DNA from: DSVZ01 sp037439785
Lineage (GTDB): Bacteria; Verrucomicrobiota; Verrucomicrobiia; Limisphaerales; J093
Direction: 5' to 3'
Length of the DNA: 64,000 nt
Assembly (NCBI GenBank): GCA_037439785.1
Contig: JBBIVJ010000019.1
Coordinates: 1 to 64,000 of the forward strand
The notes below the pieces were generated by a model, which was not told the DNA's origin, did no database searches, and saw only the letters and a list, made by a program, of their open reading frames with translations. Positions 49,702 to 58,005 of the stretch are shown here, piece after piece; position 1 is the first letter of the stretch; the number at the start of each line of letters is the position of its first letter. Position numbers and translations under genes: made by a program.

Positions 49702-50727
49702 TCAACTGGCGGAAGAGGCGACGCGCTTGAGGAATTGCAGCTCGTTGAGCACCCGGCCGGTTCCCTCGGCCACGGCGGTCAGGGGATCATCCGCGATGTG
49801 GACGGGCAGGTAGGTCTCCTCGGCCACCAGGCGGTCAATGCCCCGGAGCAGGGCCCCGCCGCCGGCCAGGACAATGCCCCGGTCCACCAGGTCGGCGGCC
49901 AGTTCGGGCGGGCAGCGTTCCAGGGTGATGCGGATGGCTTCCAGGATGCTCGAAAGCGGTTCCTTGAGGGCTTCGCGGATTTCCTCGGAGCGGACGGTGA
50001 TGGTCTTGGGCAGGCCGGTGCTGAGGTCACGGCCCTTGACGTCCATCGTCAGTTCCTGCTCCAGGGGGTAGGCGGAGCCGATGCGAATCTTGATCTCTTC
50101 CGCGGTTCGTTCGCCAATCATCAGGTTGTGCGCGCGTTTCATGTGGGCGACGATGGTCTCGTCGAACTCGTCGCCCCCCACGCGCAGGCTGCGGCTGAAC
50201 ACGATGCCGGCCAGGGAAATGATGGCCATCTCGCACGTGCCGCCGCCGATATCCACAATCATGTTGCCAGCCGGTTCATGCACGGGCAGACCCACGCCAA
50301 TGGCGGAGGCCATCGGTTGTTCGATCAGGTACACCTCGCGCGCGCCGGCGTGGGTCACGGAATCCTTCACGGCCCGGCGCTCGACCTCGGTGATGCCGGA
50401 GGGGACCGCCACCACCACCCGCGGGGCAATCAGCTTCCGGTGATGCACCCGCTGAATGAAATGGCGGAGCATGGCGCCGGTCACGTCGAAATCTGCAATC
50501 ACCCCGTCCTTCATGGGGCGGATGGCAATGATGTTGCCCGGGGTGCGGCCCAGCATGCGTTTGGCTTCCTCGCCGACGGCCAGGACCAGGCTGGTCCCGG
50601 CCTGGATGGCCACCACGGAGGGCTCCCGCAGAACAATGCCCCGGTCCTTGACGTATACCAAGGAGTTGGCCGTGCCCAAATCTATTCCAATATCATTGGA
50701 AAACAGGCTCTTAAGTTGCTCGAACAT
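49702..50727 (-). CDS. mreB: Actin-like cell-shape protein MreB
   Basis: A 341-residue actin homologue that organises the side-wall synthesis machinery. Nucleotide-site blocks: IGIDLGTANSLVYVKDRGIVLREPSVVA, VAVPSGITEVERRAVKDSVTHAGAREVYLIEQPMASAIG, MIVDIGGGTCEMAIISLAGIV and GIVLAGGGALLRGIDRLV. First gene of mreBCD-mrdA-rodA-rng. ATG 50727 gives MFEQLKSLFSNDIGIDLGT, the membrane-binding N-terminus. Confidence 0.98.
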   Translation of the reverse strand: MFEQLKSLFSNDIGIDLGTANSLVYVKDRGIVLREPSVVAIQAGTSLVLAVGEEAKRMLGRTPGNIIAIRPMKDGVIADFDVTGAMLRHFIQRVHHRKLIAPRVVVAVPSGITEVERRAVKDSVTHAGAREVYLIEQPMASAIGVGLPVHEPAGNMIVDIGGGTCEMAIISLAGIVFSRSLRVGGDEFDETIVAHMKRAHNLMIGERTAEEIKIRIGSAYPLEQELTMDVKGRDLSTGLPKTITVRSEEIREALKEPLSSILEAIRITLERCPPELAADLVDRGIVLAGGGALLRGIDRLVAEETYLPVHIADDPLTAVAEGTGRVLNELQFLKRVASSAS

Positions 50728-50750
50728 GCATTGCGCCTGGCAACGTGCCA

Positions 50751-50780
50751 ACCCTAAGAATCCCTTCACCGCACGGTCAA
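50751..50780 (-). promoter_or_regulatory. Promoter of the mre operon
   Basis: Minus strand TTGACC (50775-50780), 18-base spacer, TAGGGT (50751-50756), about 24 bases before the mreB ATG. Confidence 0.48.
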
Positions 50781-50865
50781 GGAGATTCCCCCGGATCGTC
50801 CCCGCTAACCCGCGCGCCGGCCGGGGTTTTCGCTCCCCGCTCCCTGTGGTAGGCTGCGCGTCACG

Positions 50866-52035
50866 ATGATGAAATGGTCCTGGCCCGTGGGGCGGGTGGC
50901 CGGCATAGACCTGCGGGTCCATGCCACGTTTCTGATCCTGCTGGCCTACGCGGCCCACCGCGCCTACCTGCCGCGCCAGGCGTGGCTGGACGCCGCGGGG
51001 GCCGTGCTGTTCATCGTGTTGTTCTTCGGGGTGGTGGTGCTGCACGAGCTGGGGCATTGCCTGACCGCCCGGGGCTACGGCATTGCCACCTTTGACATCA
51101 CCCTGCTGCCCATTGGGGGAGTGGCGCGGCTGGAACGGTTGCCCGATCATCCCCGCCAGGAGATGGTGATCGCCCTGGCCGGACCGGCGGTGAACGTGGT
51201 GATTGGTCTGGCCTTGTACGCCGTCCTGCGTGCCCCGCACCCCGGCCAATGGATCGGCGGCGTGCGCCTGGTGGGCGGAGACCTGCTGGTGAACCTGTTT
51301 TACGCCAATGCCCTCATGGCCGCGTTCAATCTACTGCCGGCCTTTCCCATGGATGGCGGCCGGGTCTTGCGCGCGCTGCTGGCCTGGAAGGGGGATTACG
51401 CCCGCGCCACCGAGCGGGCGGCCACGTTCGGGCAGGCTTTGGCCTGGGCCTGCGGTTCGATCGCCCTGTTCAAACAGAACTGGTGGCTGTTGTTCATCGC
51501 CGTCTTTGTTTTCCTCGGTGCCGAGGCCGAAGCCGACTTTGTCCGCACCCGCGCCCTGCTGGCGCCGGGTCGGGTGGGCGACCTGATGATCCGCGAGTTC
51601 CGGTTTCTCGGGCCCGATGACCCCCTGAGCCGGGCCGCCGCGTGGGCGGTGGGCGGGTTCCAGCAGGATTTCCCGGTGGTGAACCAGGGCCAGGTGGTGG
51701 GGGTCCTGACCCGGCGACGCCTCGTGGCGGGGCTGGCCGCGGGGCAAACGCACGCCCCTGTCCGCGAGCATCTCGAACGGGATTACCGGACCGCCTACGC
51801 TTGGGAATCCACGGCGGAGGCCTTCCAGCGAATGCAGGAATGCGAGTGCCCGCTCCTGCCCGTGCTCGAGGGCGGGCGCCTGGTGGGGCTGCTCACCGCC
51901 GAGCAACTGGGCGAGGCCGCCTTGCTCCGCCAGTTTTTCCGTGCCGGTCAGCCCGGCCCGGCCTCGGGGGCCGGTCCAGCGACGTCTCCCGCCGTTTGCA
52001 GTCCGCACCCGCCGACGCCATCCTCCCGGTCATGA
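50866..52035 (+). CDS. Site-2-type zinc metalloprotease (M50) with CBS domains
   Basis: A 389-residue intramembrane protease-like protein. HELGH (60-64) and NLLPAFPMDGGR (155-166, D163) are the zinc ligands of the S2P/M50 family; about six helices surround them. Residues about 225-360 carry two CBS domains (VGDLMIREFRFLGPDDPLSRAAAW, EHLERDYRTAYAWESTAEAFQRM), which usually sense adenine nucleotides. Bacterial S2P proteins cut membrane-bound regulators such as anti-sigma factors; target unknown. ATGATG start; a TAGGCT -10-like hexamer is at 50850-50855. Overlaps the next gene by 4 bases. Confidence 0.92.
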   Translation: MMKWSWPVGRVAGIDLRVHATFLILLAYAAHRAYLPRQAWLDAAGAVLFIVLFFGVVVLHELGHCLTARGYGIATFDITLLPIGGVARLERLPDHPRQEMVIALAGPAVNVVIGLALYAVLRAPHPGQWIGGVRLVGGDLLVNLFYANALMAAFNLLPAFPMDGGRVLRALLAWKGDYARATERAATFGQALAWACGSIALFKQNWWLLFIAVFVFLGAEAEADFVRTRALLAPGRVGDLMIREFRFLGPDDPLSRAAAWAVGGFQQDFPVVNQGQVVGVLTRRRLVAGLAAGQTHAPVREHLERDYRTAYAWESTAEAFQRMQECECPLLPVLEGGRLVGLLTAEQLGEAALLRQFFRAGQPGPASGAGPATSPAVCSPHPPTPSSRS

Positions 52036-52475
52036 GCGAATCCGCATGCGAGTTCCCTCGCCAGAACGCCACCCCCGAGGAGGTGCGCCAGATCCTGGCC
52101 ACCGCCCGCACCATGGCCATCGTGGGCCTGTCCGACAAACCGGAGCGCGACAGCCATCGCGTGGCGGCCTACCTGCAGCGGGCCGGTTACCGCATTTTCC
52201 CGGTCAACCCCAACCTCGACTCCGTCCTGGGAGAAAAAGCCTACCCCAGCCTCCGCGCCCTGCCGGAACGCGTGGACGTGGTGGACATCTTCCGCCGGCC
52301 CGATGCCGTGCCGGAGATTGTCGAGGACGCCATCGCCACCGGCGCCCGTGTGATCTGGATGCAGGACGGCATCGTCCACAACGCGGCGGCGGAGCGCGCG
52401 CGCCAGGCCGGGCTGGCGGTGGTGATGAACAAGTGCCTCATGCGCGAACACCGCGCCTGGAAGGCCGCGGGCTGA
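52032..52475 (+). CDS. CoA-binding (YccU-type) protein
   Basis: A 147-residue small Rossmann protein of the CoA-binding family: VRQILATARTMAIVGLSDKPERDSHRVAAYLQRAGYRIFPVNPN, DVVDIFRRPDAVPEIVEDAIATGARVIWMQDGIVHNAAAERARQAGLAVVMNKCLMREH. Short length and the C-terminal NKCLMREH are typical; function not known. It is coupled to the protease gene (ATGA overlap). Confidence 0.88.
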   Translation: MSESACEFPRQNATPEEVRQILATARTMAIVGLSDKPERDSHRVAAYLQRAGYRIFPVNPNLDSVLGEKAYPSLRALPERVDVVDIFRRPDAVPEIVEDAIATGARVIWMQDGIVHNAAAERARQAGLAVVMNKCLMREHRAWKAAG

Positions 52476-52639
52476 ATCCAGCCACCGCTGCCGTCACGCC
52501 CCCGGTCCGACCGCGCCGCGCGCCGCGATCCCCCTGAAACCTTTCCGCCCGCCGCGTGGACCTGTCCAGAAGTCAGGGCGCGGCTTCCCGTCCCGTGGCG
52601 GGCGTGGTCGGGGGGACCGCGGCGAAGCAGGACCTTTGT

Positions 52640-52668
52640 TTGACGCTTGGCGGCAAATCACCCAAGCT
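52640..52668 (+). promoter_or_regulatory. Candidate promoter of the TolC-like gene
   Basis: TTGACG (52640-52645), 17 bases, CAAGCT (52663-52668), 12 bases before the ATG. Confidence 0.35.
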
Positions 52669-52679
52669 GCGGCGCGCAC

Positions 52680-54185
52680 ATGAACGCTTCACGATTCGTC
52701 TTTTTCACCTTCACCTGGCTGAGCGGGCTCGGTGGCGGGGTGGCCCTGGCGGCCGCCACGCAGTCGGTCACGCTGGACGATTGCATTCAAATGGCGTTGC
52801 AGAAGAACCTGGACATCCGCATCCAGCGGCTGGCGCCGGAGATTGCCCGGGCCACCCTCAGCGGCGCCTACTGGGCCTACGAACCCACCTTCAGCGCCGG
52901 CGCCTCGCACCGCTCGGTCTCCCAGCCCGGCGGTGTGGACGCGCAAAACCGTCCCTTCGGTCAGGCCCTGAGCAAGACCGAGGCCCTCAATGCCGGCATC
53001 GGCGGCATCCTGCCCCTGGGCACGCGCTACGACCTGACGATGGGCTTCAACAACGTGTTCGGATCGCGGGACCTGGGCGGCCTGCCGCTGGACTTCGAGA
53101 ACACCGCCGGCGGTTTCCGGCTCAGCTTCACCCAGCCGCTGCTGCGCAACTTCTGGATTGATGGCCCCCGCTTCAACATCCAGATCAGCCGCAAAAACCT
53201 CCAGCTTTCCGAGTTGACCCTCCGCCAGCAGATCATCGCCACCGTCACCGCCGTCGAGCTGGCCTACCTCGAGGTCATCGCCGCCCGCGAGACCATCGCC
53301 GTCTCCGAGGTGGCGCTGCAACTGGCCGAACAGCTTCTGCGCGAAAACCAGAAACGCGTCGAGGTGGGGGTGCTGGCGCCGTTGGACGAAAAGGAGGCCC
53401 AGTCCCAGGTCGCCGCCAGCCGCGCCTCCCTGCTGGGCGCGCAAAACAACCTCAGCATCCAGCTCAACCGCCTCAAGAGTCTGCTGGGCGACCAGTTCAT
53501 CAGTTGGCACGACACCGAGCTGGTTCCCGCCGAGCCCCTGCGGGCCGAGCCGATGACCTTCAGCCTCCAGGACAGTTGGTCCAAGGCCATGACCCTGCGG
53601 CCGGACCTCCAGCAGGCCAAGGTGGACCTCGAGCGCCGCCAGGTCACCCTCAAGTACCAGAAGAACCAGCTCTTCCCCCAACTGGACCTCGTCGGTTCCT
53701 ACGGCCAGGGCGGCAGCGGCCGGGAGTTCAGCGACGCCTTTACCGTCACCCGCGACGGCACCTATCCGGAATACTCGTTCGGCGTGGTGCTGAGCGTACC
53801 GCTGGGCGGCAACCGCCGGGCCCGCAGTGACCTGCGCGCCACGCAGGCCGAGATCGAACAGGCCCTGCTCGGCCTCAAGAAACTCGAACAGGACATCATG
53901 GTCCAGGTCAGCGACGGCGTGGCCCAGGCCCGCACCGGCTACCAGCAGGTGCAGGCCACCGCCGAGGCGGCGGACTACGCCTTGGAAGCCCTCCGGGCCG
54001 AGGAGAAGAAGCTCGAGAACGGCAAAAGCACCAGCTTCCAGGTGCTCCAGCTCCAGCGCATCCTCACCGAACGCCGCTTCGCCAACATCCGTGCCCGGGT
54101 GGACTACAATGCCGCCCTCGCCCGCCTGGCCCAGAGCGAAGGCTCGACCCTCGAGCGCCGCGGCATCAACCTCGAGGTGCAGTGA
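52680..54185 (+). CDS. TolC-family outer-membrane efflux protein
   Basis: A 501-residue TolC/OEP-type protein. Signal peptide (about residues 1-25), then SVTLDDCIQMALQKNLDIRIQRLAPEIA, the standard OEP opening. Two long helical hairpin halves follow (QQIIATVTAVELAYLEVIAARETIAVSEVALQLAEQLLRENQKRVEVG and the DLRATQAEIEQALLGLKKLEQDIM copy), with LRPDLQQAKVDLERRQVTLKYQKNQLFPQLDLVGSYG between. It would form the outer-membrane exit duct of an efflux or type I secretion system; no pump gene is adjacent. ATG 52680 was chosen over an upstream start for the signal peptide. Overlaps the convergent thioesterase by 20 bases. Confidence 0.92.
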   Translation: MNASRFVFFTFTWLSGLGGGVALAAATQSVTLDDCIQMALQKNLDIRIQRLAPEIARATLSGAYWAYEPTFSAGASHRSVSQPGGVDAQNRPFGQALSKTEALNAGIGGILPLGTRYDLTMGFNNVFGSRDLGGLPLDFENTAGGFRLSFTQPLLRNFWIDGPRFNIQISRKNLQLSELTLRQQIIATVTAVELAYLEVIAARETIAVSEVALQLAEQLLRENQKRVEVGVLAPLDEKEAQSQVAASRASLLGAQNNLSIQLNRLKSLLGDQFISWHDTELVPAEPLRAEPMTFSLQDSWSKAMTLRPDLQQAKVDLERRQVTLKYQKNQLFPQLDLVGSYGQGGSGREFSDAFTVTRDGTYPEYSFGVVLSVPLGGNRRARSDLRATQAEIEQALLGLKKLEQDIMVQVSDGVAQARTGYQQVQATAEAADYALEALRAEEKKLENGKSTSFQVLQLQRILTERRFANIRARVDYNAALARLAQSEGSTLERRGINLEVQ

Positions 54186-54681
54186 GCGCGGGGGACGCCC
54201 CTGCCGGCGGCCGGCCGCCGCCCGGCAGGGCCCTGGTGTCCCCCACAAAATCCGCCCACAGTGCCTGCTGGGCCTCCGCGGGCAGGGGCACGTACTTGCC
54301 GGTGGCCTCCGCCAGCAGCACCCCGGCCGGGTCGCGCAACGCCGCGCGCGCCAGCACCAGCTTCGCCCGCGGCCGCCCGGTCAGTTCTCCCCGCACCGTC
54401 AGATCGGTTGCCGGCGGCGCCGGCCGGCGGAACCGCACGTTCAGATCCGCGCAGTAGGTGAACAGGCCCAGGCGCACGCCGATGGCCCAGACCATCGCCT
54501 CGTCCAGCACGGTGGCCACCAGCCCGCCATGCACCACGTCCTGGAAGCCCGCGTGCTCGGGGCGGGGCCGGTAGCGCGCGAGCACGCCCTCCCCCTCGCG
54601 GACAAAGCCCAGATTCAGGCCAAGCGGGTTGGCCAGGCCGCAGACAAAACAGGAACGGGTGCGGGGCAGGGGCGTTTCCAT
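54166..54681 (-). CDS. PaaI-type hotdog thioesterase
   Basis: A 171-residue hotdog-fold thioesterase: SCFVCGLANPLGLNLGFV at the N-terminus with a Cys pair, QDVVHGGLVATVLDEAMVWAI with the catalytic aspartate/HGG block, and LNVRFRRPAPPATDLTVRGEL. The SCFVCG opening marks a subgroup of uncharacterised members. Substrate probably an acyl-CoA. ATG 54681; its 3' end overlaps the TolC-like gene on the opposite strand. Confidence 0.85.
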   Translation of the reverse strand: METPLPRTRSCFVCGLANPLGLNLGFVREGEGVLARYRPRPEHAGFQDVVHGGLVATVLDEAMVWAIGVRLGLFTYCADLNVRFRRPAPPATDLTVRGELTGRPRAKLVLARAALRDPAGVLLAEATGKYVPLPAEAQQALWADFVGDTRALPGGGRPPAGASPALTAPRG

Positions 54682-54687
54682 GCCGCC

Positions 54688-54716
54688 AGCCTGGGCCGCG
54701 GGCTGCCGCTTGAAAA
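54688..54716 (-). promoter_or_regulatory. Candidate promoter of the thioesterase gene
   Basis: Minus strand TTTTCA (54711-54716), 17 bases, CAGGCT (54688-54693), 7 bases before the ATG. Confidence 0.33.
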
Positions 54717-54862
54717 GCCGCACCGGGCCGGGCCGGTGCTTCCCCCCGCGGGACCCATTGGCCCGTGGAAAGACTCGAACCCGGGCCGGGGCTCCCGCAC
54801 ACTGACGTGGACGCCGCTTCGGACTCCTGTTGGATTCCGCCCGTGCGGCGTCTGACCGCAGC

Positions 54863-57445
54863 ATGAGCGCGGCCGCCACAACCCTGGAGCGCGTGAGCGT
54901 GGAAGGCCGGTTCTTCCGCGCCGGAGCAGTGCGCTTTCATCCCAAGGGCGTGGCCTACGGACCGTTCCTCCCCGGATCGGACGGCGCGGGGTTTCCCGAC
55001 CCCGACACTGCGCGGCGCGACCTGGATCTGGTGGCGGAGCTGGGGGCCAACCTGCTGCGCGTGTACGCGGTGCCCCCGCCGTGGTGGCTGGACCAGGCGG
55101 CTGCGCGCGGCCTGCGGGTGTGGGTGGACGTGCCGTGGAACCAGCGCAGCCGCTTTGTGGACCGACCGGAGGTGCGGGCGGCGGTGCGCGAAACCATCCG
55201 CCGTGCCGCCGCCGCGTGTGGGCGGCATCCCGCGGTCTTCGCCCTGAGCGTGGCCAATGAACTGCCGCCGGACGTGGTGCGCTGGAGCGGCGCGGCCGCC
55301 ATGGAGCGTTTCCTGGACGAGCTGTTTGCCGTGGCGCGGGAGCAGGCGCCCGGCTGCCTGTGCACCTTTGGCAACTTTCCCACCACCGAGTTCCTGCAGC
55401 CGCGCACGGCGGATTTCGTGGCCTTCAACGTGTACCTGCACGAGCCGCGCGCCCTGCGCAATTACCTCGCCCGCCTGCAGACGTTGGCCGGACCCCGGCC
55501 ACTGGTGCTGGCCGAATGCGGCATGGACGCCCGGCGTGAGGGGGAGGAGCGGCAGGCGGCCCTGGTGGGCTGGACGGTGGAAACCGCCTTCCGCGCCGGC
55601 CTGGCCGGAGTGGTGCTGTTCGGCTTCACCGACGAGTGGTTCAAGGATGGCCGCCTCATCGAGGACTGGGCGTTTGGGCTGAACGACCGAGCGCGGCGGC
55701 CGCGGCCGGCCTTTGCGGCGGCGCAGCGGGCCTTCCGCCAGGCGCCGTATTTCTCCCTGTCCGCCGCCCCCCCGGTCTCGGTGGTGGTGGCCAGTTACAA
55801 CGGCGCGCGGACCCTGCCCGCCTGCCTGGAATCCCTGGGCCGGCTGCACTACCCCGACTACGAGGTGATCGTGGTGGATGATGGCTCGACGGACGCGACG
55901 CCCGAGCTGGCCGGGCGCTTCCCGCAGGTGCGCTGGCTGCGGCACCCACGGAACCTGGGCCTGTCCGCCGCCCGCAACACCGGCATTGCCGTCGCGCGGG
56001 GTCGCATCGTGGCCTTTACCGACGCCGACTGCCGCGCGGACCCGGACTGGCTGTACTACACGGTGGGGGAACTGCTCGATAGCGGCGCCGCCGGGGTGGG
56101 CGGTCCGAACCTCCTGCCGCCGGACGACTCGTGGGTGGCGGCGGCGGTGATGGTTTCGCCGGGGGGGCCGGTGCCGGTGTTGCTGACCGACCGCGAGGCC
56201 GAGCACCTGCCCGGCTGCAACATGGTGTTCTGGAAGCCCGCCCTCGAGGCGGTCGGCGGCTTTGACCCGCAATTCCGGCGGGCGGGGGACGACGTGGACC
56301 TCTGCTGGCGGCTGCGGCAGGCGGGGATGCGGCTGGGCTACACCCAGGCGGGCTTTGTCTGGCACGCCCGTCGCTCGACCATCCGCGCCTACCTGCGGCA
56401 GCAGCAGGGTTACGGCGAGGCGGAGGCGTTGCTGGCGCGCAAGCATCCCGAGTACTTCAATCCCCTGGGCGGCAGCGTCTGGCAGGGGCGGATTTACGCG
56501 CCCGGCCCGGCGGCCCTGGTGCCCCGGCGGGCGATGATTTACCACGGCCGCTTCGGCACGGCGCCGTTCCAAACCCTGTACCCGGGGCCGCCCTCCTTCG
56601 CGCTGATGGCCCTGACGACGCTGGAATACCACGTGCTGGTGACGTTGCCCCTGCTGGCACTGGGGGGCGTGGTGCCGGTGCTGCTGCCGCTGGGGCTGGC
56701 CAGCGCGGGCTTGTCGCTGCTGGTGTGCGGGCTGGTGGCCGCGCAGGTCCCGCTGCCGGCGCCCCGGCGGTGGGGGTCACGGCCGCTGGTGGCCTGGTTG
56801 CACCTGTTGCAACCGGTGGTGCGCGGCTGGGCGCGGTACCGCGGCCGGCTGGTGCCGGTGCGGGCGCCGCTGTCGCGCCGCGAAACCCTGGACAGTCTGG
56901 GCCGACCGCCCGAGACCGGGCGCGCGGCCGAGCGGGTGTTCGCCGATCCGGCCGCGTGCGGCCGCGCCAGTTTTTTGGGGGCAGTGATCGCGGGCCTCGA
57001 ACGCGACGACTGGGAACACCGGGTGGACACGGGTTGGCGCGACTTTGACCTCGAGGTCTATGGCAGCCGCTGGAGCAAGCTCCGCCTGACCACCCTGGAG
57101 GAACACAGCCCCGCAGGCGCCCGCATCTGGTGCCGCCTCCGGTCGCTGTCCACCCTGCCGGCGCGGGTGATGTTCGGGGCGGTGTGCCTGGGGTGCGTGC
57201 TGGCCGTGGCGGCCTGGCGGGGTCGGCACCCCTGGGTGGCGGCGGCGGGGTTGTTGCCAGCGGCGCTGTTTGTTTTTGGCGCCCGCGAACGCAGCCGGCT
57301 GGTGCGGATTTTCCAGGTGTTTCTGGAAAAAACGGCGGCGGCCTGGGCGGAGCACCGGGGTCCCGTGACCGGTGCCGCGGCAGCGGAAGGCGGGCGGGAG
57401 GATGCGGGGGGTGCCGATGAGGGGGAGTCGCCGCCGTCGGGCTGA
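54863..57445 (+). CDS. Glycosidase-like domain fused to a GT2 glycosyltransferase
   Basis: An 860-residue two-enzyme fusion. Residues 12-295 form a TIM-barrel glycosidase-like domain (KGVAYGPFLP, LVAELGANLLRVYAVPPPWWLDQAAARGLRVWVDVPW) with two candidate catalytic glutamates, E133 in SVANELPP and E218 in VLAECGMD, as in clan GH-A. Residues 303-560 are a family 2 glycosyltransferase: VSVVVASYNGARTLPACLESL, VDDGST (338-343), TDADCRADPDW (D387, D389) and GDDVDLCWRL (475-484). Helices near 582-630 and 770-812 anchor it, with a cytoplasmic linker between. It may build and trim or transfer a surface glucan; substrate unknown. ATG 54863 preferred; a TTG at 54830 is possible. Confidence 0.85.
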   Translation: MSAAATTLERVSVEGRFFRAGAVRFHPKGVAYGPFLPGSDGAGFPDPDTARRDLDLVAELGANLLRVYAVPPPWWLDQAAARGLRVWVDVPWNQRSRFVDRPEVRAAVRETIRRAAAACGRHPAVFALSVANELPPDVVRWSGAAAMERFLDELFAVAREQAPGCLCTFGNFPTTEFLQPRTADFVAFNVYLHEPRALRNYLARLQTLAGPRPLVLAECGMDARREGEERQAALVGWTVETAFRAGLAGVVLFGFTDEWFKDGRLIEDWAFGLNDRARRPRPAFAAAQRAFRQAPYFSLSAAPPVSVVVASYNGARTLPACLESLGRLHYPDYEVIVVDDGSTDATPELAGRFPQVRWLRHPRNLGLSAARNTGIAVARGRIVAFTDADCRADPDWLYYTVGELLDSGAAGVGGPNLLPPDDSWVAAAVMVSPGGPVPVLLTDREAEHLPGCNMVFWKPALEAVGGFDPQFRRAGDDVDLCWRLRQAGMRLGYTQAGFVWHARRSTIRAYLRQQQGYGEAEALLARKHPEYFNPLGGSVWQGRIYAPGPAALVPRRAMIYHGRFGTAPFQTLYPGPPSFALMALTTLEYHVLVTLPLLALGGVVPVLLPLGLASAGLSLLVCGLVAAQVPLPAPRRWGSRPLVAWLHLLQPVVRGWARYRGRLVPVRAPLSRRETLDSLGRPPETGRAAERVFADPAACGRASFLGAVIAGLERDDWEHRVDTGWRDFDLEVYGSRWSKLRLTTLEEHSPAGARIWCRLRSLSTLPARVMFGAVCLGCVLAVAAWRGRHPWVAAAGLLPAALFVFGARERSRLVRIFQVFLEKTAAAWAEHRGPVTGAAAAEGGREDAGGADEGESPPSG

Positions 57446-57454
57446 GTGGCCGGC

Positions 57455-57901
57455 TCAGGGTGCCTGGTGGAGTTCGAGGTGTCGCGTGCGTCCGCCCAGA
57501 CTCGAGGTCCACGCGAGGGAGCCGGCACTGAGGAGGCTCAACCCCGGCAGCGTCACCGCCAGGCTGCGCGGCAGGTGCGGTGCGCGGCGGAGGGTCCAGA
57601 GTCCTGCGGCAGCGCCCACGGCCAGCAGGGCGGTGATCACCAGGGTGGGGAGGGCCAGTTCGGCGTGTTGTTCGGCGGCGCGGCGGTCCCAACCGGTGAA
57701 GCTTTCCAGGGCGCGCAGGGCAGGGGAGCCGGAGGCGTAGGCCGGGGCCGCCAGCAGGCCGGCCAGGAGAAACAGGACCAGGGCCGCCCGCCGGCAATCC
57801 ACGCTGCGCCAGCGTCGGCCCAGCCCCCAGAGCACCAGCCCGAAAAGCACCGCGCACAGCGGGGCATGGGAGATGAGGAGGTGCAGGTGGGCCGCGTTCA
57901 T
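57455..57901 (-). CDS. Small four-helix membrane protein with conserved histidines
   Basis: A 148-residue protein with four hydrophobic helices. The first begins MNAAHLHLLISHAPLCAVLFGLVLWGLG, where the His residues (H5, H7, H12) and the later EQHAEL stand at matching membrane depths; similar HLHLLxNHxP proteins occur in several phyla and may bind metal or haem. No function known. It lies downstream of the ABC/GldG cluster on the same strand, 104 bases away, beyond a hairpin. Confidence 0.72.
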   Translation of the reverse strand: MNAAHLHLLISHAPLCAVLFGLVLWGLGRRWRSVDCRRAALVLFLLAGLLAAPAYASGSPALRALESFTGWDRRAAEQHAELALPTLVITALLAVGAAAGLWTLRRAPHLPRSLAVTLPGLSLLSAGSLAWTSSLGGRTRHLELHQAP

Positions 57902-57950
57902 CGTGGCGCGCTGATGGTGCGGCGCGGACCCTGCGGCTTCAAAACCTTTT

Positions 57951-57970
57951 CCCGCCCTCTTCAGGGCGGG
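57951..57970. repeat. Perfect hairpin between DUF4340 gene and membrane-protein gene
   Basis: CCCGCCCT-CTTC-AGGGCGGG; on the coding strand the loop is GAAG and AAAAGG follows. No T-run, so not a standard terminator; might act as a processing or stability element. Confidence 0.7.
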
Positions 57971-58005
57971 AGCTCGCGGGCTTTACCGGCAGCGCAGGCC
58001 GCGCG

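Noticed and set aside
57951..57970. Terminator after the DUF4340 gene
   Set aside because: Stem is perfect, but no T-run follows on the coding strand; kept only as a hairpin.
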